Of a stretch of DNA of 34,674 bases, positions 30,627-34,674 are shown in pieces; the first letter of the stretch is position 1; every line of letters begins with the position of its first letter. Made by a program: the position numbers and the translations under genes. Under the pieces are notes generated by a model, which was not told the origin of the DNA, did not search any database, and worked only from the letters and a program-made list of their open reading frames with translations. Origin of the DNA: Microcaldota archaeon (GTDB lineage: Archaea > Micrarchaeota > Micrarchaeia > Micrarchaeales > Micrarchaeaceae); the NCBI GenBank assembly GCA_021816885.1, contig JAKAWS010000012.1, forward strand, positions 1 through 34,674, given 5' to 3'.

Positions 30627-31802
30627 CTACAGATTCACGTCGATGTTCAGTTGTTCCTTGAGTTCCCTGTACCTGTTCCTTATTGTCACTTCAGTGACTC
30701 CGGCAACATCGGCTACCTCTTTCTGGGTTCGACGTTCCCCTGCTATGGCCCCTGCGATGTATACTGCTGCTGCGCTTACCCCAGTAGGACTTCTTCCAGA
30801 TACGAGTCCCTTCTTCATCGCGCTTTTCAGCAGTTTCACCGCTTCCTCCTGCGACTCCGCACTAAGCTTGAGTGCGCTCACATACCTTGGTACGTAGCTT
30901 ATTGGATCTGTAAGCGGTATCTTTAGGTTGAGGCCATGAGATATTGCCCTGTATGCCCGGCCGACCTCTTTCTTCGGAAGTCCGGATATGCTTGCGATCT
31001 CATCTAGAGTGCGAGGCATTCCTGCCTTCCTGCAGGCGGCATATATGACAGCCTGTACGACAGTCTCTATAGGACGGCCCCTTATGAAATTGTTCTGTAC
31101 GCACCTTCTGTAAAGGAGCGCAGCGTTTTCACGTATGTTTTCTGGCAGTCCGAGGTAGCTTGCAACTCTGTTTAGCTCTGGAAGCGCTATAAGATAGTTG
31201 CGCTCGCTTGAGCTTGCTATGCTCGCGCGCTTGTGCCATTTCTTCATGCGGTAAAGCTGTGCATGTCTCTTGGAGGGTACACGTACTCCGCGTATATCCT
31301 TGTTGTAAAGGTCTATCTCTGTGACAAGCCCTTTGTTGGCCTTTGTATATTTCATCGGAGCGCCTGTCCTGGCTCTTGAGTTACGTTGATCTGAATCGAA
31401 TGCGCGCCATTCTTGGCCTAAATCTGTGATGTTCTCTTCGATCACAAGCCCGCAGTTGTTGCATACGAGCTCTCCGCGCTCTCTATCGTAAATGAGGTTG
31501 TCGCTCCTGCAGGATGGGCACTGTTTTCCAGGCATCACTGCTGGGACTGAATGGCTTTGGGACTGTGAAGGGTCGGGTATACTCTCTAGACTCTGTTCAT
31601 CTATCAGGTTTATCTTGTTGTCTTGAACCACGAGCTTGCCATGCGGGTGAAATTCGGTGGGATTTGGCGCTGCAGGTTTCTGGATCTGTACCTGTCTAGC
31701 CAAAGGGCGGCGGTTTGGCGCCTTTGTCTTAGGATGGACAGCCTTGGCTGCGTGAGCCGTTTTACTCTTCTTGCTATTGGTCTTTGGTTCTTTTTTTGCC
31801 AT
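30627..31802 (-). CDS. tfb: Transcription factor B (TFB) with long N-terminal extension
   Basis: 391 residues. The zinc ribbon (C95, C98, C114, C117) is followed by the B-finger region (WRAFDSDQRNSRARTGAPM) and two cyclin folds with a final helix-turn-helix (QKEVADVAGVTEVTIRNRYR) that reads the BRE next to TATA. Usual archaeal TFBs start a few residues before the ribbon and are about 300-340 residues; here about 90 basic, Ala/Pro/Gln-rich residues precede it. TATA (31839-31846) and GGTGA both sit upstream of ATG 31802, supporting the long form; ATG 31535 is an internal alternative. Confidence 0.93.
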   Translation of the reverse strand: MAKKEPKTNSKKSKTAHAAKAVHPKTKAPNRRPLARQVQIQKPAAPNPTEFHPHGKLVVQDNKINLIDEQSLESIPDPSQSQSHSVPAVMPGKQCPSCRSDNLIYDRERGELVCNNCGLVIEENITDLGQEWRAFDSDQRNSRARTGAPMKYTKANKGLVTEIDLYNKDIRGVRVPSKRHAQLYRMKKWHKRASIASSSERNYLIALPELNRVASYLGLPENIRENAALLYRRCVQNNFIRGRPIETVVQAVIYAACRKAGMPRTLDEIASISGLPKKEVGRAYRAISHGLNLKIPLTDPISYVPRYVSALKLSAESQEEAVKLLKSAMKKGLVSGRSPTGVSAAAVYIAGAIAGERRTQKEVADVAGVTEVTIRNRYRELKEQLNIDVNL

Positions 31803-31838
31803 TTTTTCACCGTATAATCAGTCGAAAAATAAGTAACG

Positions 31839-31846
31839 TTTTTAAA
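31839..31846 (-). promoter_or_regulatory. TATA box for TFB
   Basis: The minus strand reads GTTTAAAAAC. The predicted start near 31816 leaves a ~14-base leader with GGTGA just before ATG 31802. Confidence 0.5.
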
Positions 31847-31958
31847 CTTAACTAAAAGCAGATATAATTATAGACTAAGCATAGATATTTAAATGTATCG
31901 CACATTTATTGGGCAAGTAGGTTTAAATATGAAGAGGCGGTAGAGGGCAGAAGAACAT

Positions 31959-32031
31959 AGGGATAAGAAGGTAAATGGAAGGAGATGTTAACTAGGACAT
32001 GCCCCGGCCGTTTATTCTCTTATTCGGTCCC
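31959..32031 (+). ncRNA. Possible structured RNA in the 286-bp TFB-PRC gap
   Basis: The gap 31803-32088 has no convincing ORF, yet carries a good TATA (GTTTAAATA, about 31921-31929) whose predicted start is near 31950. Downstream, GGG-ATAAGA (31960-31968) can pair with TCTTAT (32018-32023) and CCC (32029-32031), closing a ~50-base loop that holds ATGT/ACAT and a G/C-rich GCCCCGGCC. I see no C/D boxes, tRNA shape or RNase P core. It could be a small RNA or merely regulatory DNA. Confidence 0.25.
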
Positions 32032-32042
32032 TATTGATAAGC

Positions 32043-32051
32043 TATTTAAAC
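32043..32051 (+). promoter_or_regulatory. TATA box for the PRC-barrel gene
   Basis: TATTTAAAC, predicted start near 32073. GGTGAT (32080-32085) lies four bases before ATG 32089. Confidence 0.5.
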
Positions 32052-32088
32052 GTTCACAGAAGAAAAGTAGCAAGGCGATGGTGATATA

Positions 32089-32391
32089 ATGAAGGTTTCG
32101 GAAATCTACAACATGGACATATACAGCGATGCTGGACAATACCTTGGAGAGGTAAAGGACGCTATAGTTGACCTTCAGACAGGGGAGGTAAGCCGGCTGC
32201 TAATGGAGGAATGGAGGAACTCTTCAGAGGAGGAGGTAAGAAGATTGCTGCAGCACAAGAGCGTGCTCTTCAGGAATGTGAAGAACATAGGAGATGTGGT
32301 GCTTGTTTCTTCGGCAAGAGTGGCCGCCGGTCAGCCGCATGAGAATGTGGCGCAGGGAGAGGCAGAAGACCTATCTTTTAGAAGAAGATAG
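32089..32391 (+). CDS. PRC-barrel domain protein
   Basis: 100 residues. A PRC-barrel fold (about 1-80): MKVSEIYNMDIYSDAGQYLG, VKDAIVDLQTGEVSRLL and later VLFRNVKNIGDVVLV. Small archaeal PRC proteins of this kind are widespread and include partners of the division machinery (CdpB-type, which bind SepF) and RimM-like domains; which applies here cannot be told from sequence alone. The C-terminus is charged and probably loose (EDLSFRRR). Convergent with the dCTP deaminase gene. Confidence 0.82.
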   Translation: MKVSEIYNMDIYSDAGQYLGEVKDAIVDLQTGEVSRLLMEEWRNSSEEEVRRLLQHKSVLFRNVKNIGDVVLVSSARVAAGQPHENVAQGEAEDLSFRRR

Positions 32392-32406
32392 ATAGATATC
32401 TATCTA
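32389..32406. terminator. 18-bp perfect palindrome between convergent genes
   Basis: TAGATAGATATCTATCTA includes the PRC stop codon and ends one base before the dCTP deaminase stop. Being symmetric it could form a stem-loop in either transcript and act as a shared 3' end signal. Function inferred from position only. Confidence 0.4.
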
Positions 32407-32943
32407 CTATCTTATCGGCTTGGGGAGTCTTATCCCCTTCTGGCCGTAATATGTCCCCTTATACGGGTCAGATGCCTTGTTGTTCAGTTTGTTGAAAACT
32501 ATATGGGCGAAAGGGATTCGAGACTTTAAGGCTATATCGTAAGGGGCATTGTTAACCACTTCCAATGTGATATTGCCGGCAAATCCAGCGTCTATTATCG
32601 TGGGAGGCATGGAAAGGCCGTGTCTGGCCCATGTGCTGCGCAGCTCGACGAAACCAGCAATGTCGTCAGGCACCTCTATGAACTCAAGCGTAGAGAGAAG
32701 CACCTGTTCATGTGCGCGTATTACCATCCTGCCCTTTCCTTTCTCTATCTTGTAGCTAGACGAGATATGAGCAGGATTGGATGGATCCAAGACAAATCCC
32801 TCCTTGAACAGAGGATGGCGCGCGATCTCGTTTGCCAGCCTGAAGTCGATTCCGTTCTCCCTGACCGAGCCTTTCGAAAAGGGGCGGACGCTAAGGCGGC
32901 CAGTCTTGACGAGATGTTCTATGTCGAATCCAGACAGCATCAT
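32407..32943 (-). CDS. dcd: dCTP deaminase (Dcd/DUT family)
   Basis: 178 residues of the trimeric dUTPase fold. ELRSTWARHGLSMPPTIIDA and GFAGNITLEVVNN match the active-site segments, with the catalytic Glu in ITLE; the C-terminal tail GTYYGQKGIRLPK closes over the substrate. It converts dCTP to dUTP, and in the bifunctional archaeal type also to dUMP; which type cannot be settled by eye. ATG 32943/32940 lie at the predicted start of the transcript from TATA 32961-32970. Divergent from dTMP kinase, so two steps of dTTP supply share one intergenic region. Confidence 0.9.
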   Translation of the reverse strand: MMLSGFDIEHLVKTGRLSVRPFSKGSVRENGIDFRLANEIARHPLFKEGFVLDPSNPAHISSSYKIEKGKGRMVIRAHEQVLLSTLEFIEVPDDIAGFVELRSTWARHGLSMPPTIIDAGFAGNITLEVVNNAPYDIALKSRIPFAHIVFNKLNNKASDPYKGTYYGQKGIRLPKPIR

Positions 32944-32960
32944 TTTACCTACCCAATGTT

Positions 32961-33001
32961 AATATATTATATCGATGTTTAGTAGAATCAGAATTATAAA
33001 T
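32961..33001. promoter_or_regulatory. Divergent dcd / tmk promoters
   Basis: On the minus strand ATAATATATT (32961-32970) predicts a start near 32940, at the dcd ATGs. On the plus strand AATTATAAAT (32992-33001) predicts a start near 33020, at the GTG codons of tmk. Both mRNAs would be leaderless or nearly so. The 69-bp gap holds only these. Confidence 0.5.
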
Positions 33002-33012
33002 TGGTGGTATCT

Positions 33013-33615
33013 GTGTTTGTGGCATTTGATGGAATAGACGGTTCAGGAAAGAGCACCCAGGCAAGGATGCTCCATGAGTATATGGGCGGAAGAGAAAAAA
33101 CAATACTGACCGCTGAACCGACAAACGGAAAGATAGGACAGCTGCTAAGAAGTTACTTGAGGGGGGAGGAGAAGGTAGATGACAGAACGATACAGCTCTT
33201 GTTTGTTGCGGACAGATCAGAGCACGTGAGAGAGATTTCTTCATACACCAGCACGGCAAGCGTGATATCCGACAGGTATGTGCTCTCGACCATAGCATAT
33301 GGAATGGCAGCGGGACTCGACAAAAAATGGCTGATAGAGCTCAACAGCGGATTCATTGTGCCGGACCATACAATAATAATAGATGTGGATGCTAATGAGG
33401 CGATGAACAGGGTGGAGAGAAGAACAGCAAAGAAAAATGGTAAGGAAAAGAGCGGGGCAGGAAAAACAGAAAGATTCGAGAAAAGGGAATTCCTGGAAAG
33501 AGTAAGAAAGGCGTATCTAAGCTTAACCGAACTGTATCCAAACACACATGTGATAAGGTCGGAAGAGAGCGTTGGGGATACATTCGGCAAAGTGATGGCC
33601 GCAATAAAGGAGTAA
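33013..33615 (+). CDS. tmk: Thymidylate kinase
   Basis: 200 residues from GTG 33013. The P-loop FDGIDGSGKST is at the N-terminus, the substrate-binding DRYVLSTIAYG and the AEPT segment (TILTAEPTNGKIG) follow, and the LID region (about 135-158) is rich in Lys and Arg. It phosphorylates dTMP to dTDP. Family members start close to FIAFEGIDG, which fits GTG 33013; GTG 33019 is the alternative and matches the TATA distance slightly better. Divergent from dcd. Confidence 0.92.
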   Translation: MFVAFDGIDGSGKSTQARMLHEYMGGREKTILTAEPTNGKIGQLLRSYLRGEEKVDDRTIQLLFVADRSEHVREISSYTSTASVISDRYVLSTIAYGMAAGLDKKWLIELNSGFIVPDHTIIIDVDANEAMNRVERRTAKKNGKEKSGAGKTERFEKREFLERVRKAYLSLTELYPNTHVIRSEESVGDTFGKVMAAIKE

Positions 33616-33623
33616 AAGGAAGA

Positions 33624-33632
33624 TTTTTAAAT
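33624..33632 (+). promoter_or_regulatory. TATA box for tRNA-Glu
   Basis: TTTTTAAAT, centred 26 bp upstream of 33654, three bases before the first tRNA base. A short purine-rich 5' leader (GAAAGGCGA) would be removed by RNase P. Confidence 0.5.
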
Positions 33633-33656
33633 CTGCGAGAGAGAGAAGAAAGGCGA

Positions 33657-33731
33657 GCTCCTATCGTCTAGCACGGCCAAGGACGCGGGGCCTTCAACCC
33701 CGCAACCCGGGTTCAAATCCCGGTGGGAGCA
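33657..33731 (+). tRNA. tRNA-Glu (anticodon TTC), no encoded CCA
   Basis: 75 bases fold as a complete cloverleaf: acceptor GCTCCTA/TGGGAGC (one G-T pair), D stem GTCT/GGAC, anticodon stem CGGGG/CCCCG, T stem CCGGG/CCCGG with loop TTCAAAT, discriminator A. The anticodon loop is CCTTCAA, so bases 34-36 are TTC and the D arm (TCGTCTAG) resembles tRNA-Glu of many organisms. Position 33 is C instead of the almost universal T. No intron. CCA must be added by the cell. Confidence 0.92.
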
Positions 33732-33755
33732 ATGTTTAAATATATGTTTAAACAT
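33732..33755 (+). promoter_or_regulatory. Tandem palindromic operator over the VapBC TATA box
   Basis: ATGTTTAAATAT (33732-33743) is followed at once by ATGTTTAAACAT (33744-33755). The second is a perfect 12-bp palindrome and the first differs at one base. The TATA (TTTAAATA, 33735-33742) lies inside the first unit, with its centre 26 bp before ATG 33765. VapB/VapBC complexes usually bind such repeats to repress their own operon. The array starts at the base after the tRNA discriminator. Confidence 0.55.
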
Positions 33756-33764
33756 GATATTAAT

Positions 33765-33977
33765 ATGGCTAAAACGATTACCATAAGGGAAAAGGTATAC
33801 AATAATCTTGTGAAGGCAAAGAAAAACGAAGAGAGCTTCAGCGAATTGTTTGAACGCCTGTTGAAGACGGCGACACCCATCGACATATTGACGGAGATCA
33901 GGGGAAGTGCCGAGTTCAAAAATAAGCGCAAGATGCTTTCCGAACTTTATGCCAAGAGATCTGAGATGAGGCTTTGA
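33765..33977 (+). CDS. vapB: VapB-type antitoxin (DUF217-like)
   Basis: 70 residues from ATG 33765 (MAKTITIREKVYNNLVKAKK), the normal start of this family; the frame opens earlier but those codons lie in the promoter. ITIREKVYNNL followed by ESFSELFERLL is the DNA-binding, dimerising N-terminal part; the C-terminal helix (EIRGSAEFKNKRKMLSELYA) would wrap the toxin. It neutralises VapC and represses the operon. Its stop overlaps the VapC start as TTGA. Confidence 0.85.
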   Translation: MAKTITIREKVYNNLVKAKKNEESFSELFERLLKTATPIDILTEIRGSAEFKNKRKMLSELYAKRSEMRL

Positions 33978-34345
33978 TAATCCTTGACAGCGACATACTT
34001 ATAGAAATCTACGATAAGGAATCCAAAGTTGGAGAAGCCGCCTATAGGAAGATTACAGAAAGCGGCGATACCTTTTGCATAACCGCAATAAATCTGCATG
34101 AGGTCATGTACGGACTCCTAAAATATGCTAAACCGTCTGGATATCTAATGCAGCTCCCGGTTCTGGCTTATACGATGGAGGATGCAATATTAGCAGCAAA
34201 ATTGGAATTTGATACGGAAAAAAGAGGGAAGAGGCTGTCAAGAACAGATGCTATGATAGCGGCTATCTCGATAAACAACAATGCAAAACTGTATACTAAC
34301 GACAAAAAACATTTTGTAGGTATAGGCAAACTGGCACTGTTTTAG
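33974..34345 (+). CDS. vapC: VapC-type PIN-domain toxin
   Basis: 123 residues. The acidic PIN site is complete: D5 (LDSD, with D7), E43 (NLHEVMYG), D92 (SRTDAMIA) and D110 (YTNDKKHF). Such toxins are Mg-dependent RNases that cut tRNAs or rRNA when free of antitoxin. Start is TTG 33974, overlapping the vapB stop. All catalytic residues are present, so the pair appears functional. It lies between the tRNA-Glu gene and a decayed copy of it. Confidence 0.88.
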   Translation: MIILDSDILIEIYDKESKVGEAAYRKITESGDTFCITAINLHEVMYGLLKYAKPSGYLMQLPVLAYTMEDAILAAKLEFDTEKRGKRLSRTDAMIAAISINNNAKLYTNDKKHFVGIGKLALF

Positions 34346-34349
34346 GCGT

Positions 34350-34422
34350 GCCTGATACGCATTTACCGACAAAGGACGCAGGGCATTCAACCCCACAGCA
34401 GGTTCAAATCCGAGCCTACTGG
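34350..34422 (+). pseudogene. Degenerate tRNA-Glu copy
   Basis: Aligned base by base with the tRNA at 33657-33731, this 73-base stretch keeps the offsets of all arms with one 2-base deletion in the variable loop. It matches 22 of 25 bases from the D stem through the anticodon arm (GGACGC, GGG, TTCAACCCC) and keeps the T loop GGTTCAAAT. The acceptor halves no longer pair and the anticodon and T stems are broken, so it is not a working tRNA. It begins 5 bases after the vapC stop. Confidence 0.7.
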
Positions 34423-34571
34423 AGCTTCCAGTTCAGCTAGCATTTCAGTAAGCAGTAATTTTCCACTGGTAGAGAAAGCTGAAAGGCTCAAAAATTGGAT
34501 AACAAGTCTTAAATAATTGCACGAATATAATAATATTATGGCGAATAGACTGTGTCCAATAATTCCACTAA
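34423..34571. other. Non-coding stretch, A/T-rich
   Basis: No gene seen. A TATA-like CTTAAATA (about 34508-34515) sits 26 bp before an ATG at 34538, but that frame ends after 18 codons inside the first stem-loop downstream. It may be remnant DNA from whatever inserted beside the tRNA. Confidence 0.35.
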
Positions 34572-34624
34572 AACCTAGGGGTTTTAATCCCTAGGTTCAT
34601 ACTAGTTTTGGCGACTAGTATGAA
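34572..34624 (+). repeat. Two tandem perfect stem-loops
   Basis: Stem 1: AACCTAGGG (34572-34580) with CCCTAGGTT (34589-34597), loop GTTTTAAT. Stem 2: TTCATACTAGT (34596-34606) with ACTAGTATGAA (34614-34624), loop TTTGGCG. The two share two bases. The shape of the first (G/C stem, TTTAA-type loop, then TTCA) recalls the right ends of IS200/IS605-type elements, but no transposase or TnpB is present in the window. Confidence 0.6.
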
Positions 34625-34641
34625 ACAAAGTAGAAACTGGA

Positions 34642-34651
34642 AAATATATAA
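34642..34651 (+). promoter_or_regulatory. TATA box pointing out of the window
   Basis: AAATATATAA with a predicted start near 34672, two bases before the window ends. A gene or RNA on the plus strand probably begins just beyond. Confidence 0.4.
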
Positions 34652-34674
34652 TACACGGTTGGTTAATCGCGGCA

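Noticed and set aside
31803-32088. RNase P RNA or SRP RNA in the gap
   Set aside because: The gap is too short for SRP RNA, and the conserved RNase P core segments are not present on either strand.
33686-33702. Reading the tRNA anticodon as TCA (opal suppressor or selenocysteine)
   Set aside because: It would require shifting the 7-base loop and breaking the perfect CGGGG/CCCCG stem; with the stem intact the anticodon is TTC and the D arm is of the Glu type.
34538-34594. 18-codon ORF with a leaderless-style promoter
   Set aside because: It ends inside the first stem-loop, has no recognisable features, and a frame this short is expected by chance.
34572-34624. Calling a complete insertion sequence
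   Set aside because: No transposase, TnpB or target-site duplication is visible before the window ends, so only the stem-loops are reported.
1-34674. CRISPR array
   Set aside because: No series of short direct repeats with regular spacers was seen; the only longer repeats are the pilin segments and the tRNA copy.

Overview
The window is archaeal chromosome. It carries archaeal-type ribosomal proteins (eL19, eL32, eS4, the P1 stalk protein), TFB, Rpo11, the RNase P subunit Rpp29, Csl4, a KH-MBL-beta-CASP RNase (FttA/aCPSF1), a proteasome beta subunit, Kae1, Bud32, FEN1 and Dpo4. Very compact spacing, many ATGA overlaps, A/T-rich TATA boxes about 26 bp upstream of leaderless starts, and pilin-like proteins with the SAMEYLMTYGWA core joined to LamG-like domains point to a small-genome DPANN archaeon. 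I infer a Micrarchaeota (ARMAN-2-like) origin from protein character only; no search was run.

Layout. 1-1452: one truncated and one complete pilin-like LamG surface-protein gene on the minus strand, the complete one overlapping an MBL-fold RNase gene (to 2378). 2483-3406: thioredoxin reductase. 3403-6104 (minus): small membrane protein, MBF1, FEN1, Y-family polymerase. 6193-7674: site-2-type membrane protease, divergent from the previous operon over a shared palindromic TATA. 7634-11106 (minus): Lhr-type helicase and its usual phosphoesterase partner. 11188-11547: two-cluster ferredoxin. 11626-17360 (minus): a ribosomal operon of the spc type, Rpp29-uS17-uL14-uL24-eS4-uL5-uS14-uS8-uL6-eL32-eL19-uL18-uS5, including a 52-residue uS14. 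17450-18670: DUF373 membrane protein. 18887-20695: uL1-uL10-P1 stalk operon. 20699-21412: DUF45 metallopeptidase. 21519-23069: Csl4-Rpo11-DUF99. 23100-24487: two pilin-like genes. 24496-26078: Kae1-Bud32 of the KEOPS tRNA t6A complex. 26079-31802 (minus): glycosyltransferase, FttA, proteasome beta, TRAM protein, membrane protein and TFB. 32089-33615: PRC-barrel protein, dCTP deaminase and dTMP kinase, the last two divergent and both serving dTTP supply. 33657-34674: tRNA-Glu, a VapBC toxin-antitoxin pair, a decayed tRNA-Glu copy, two tandem stem-loops and a promoter pointing out of the window.

The features most worth a second look are: (i) the surface-protein cassette family, with a nearly invariant first ~75 codons of the mature protein and a conserved C-terminus around a freely varying LamG-like core, two copies sharing a 221-bp tract with 4 mismatches in inverted orientation about 22 kb apart; and (ii) the small island at the right end, where VapBC lies exactly between a tRNA gene and a degenerate full-length copy of it, with a tandem palindromic operator beginning at the base after the tRNA. 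Starts were chosen from TATA position, Shine-Dalgarno-like GGTG/GAGG sites and family N-termini; TTG and GTG starts are common here.
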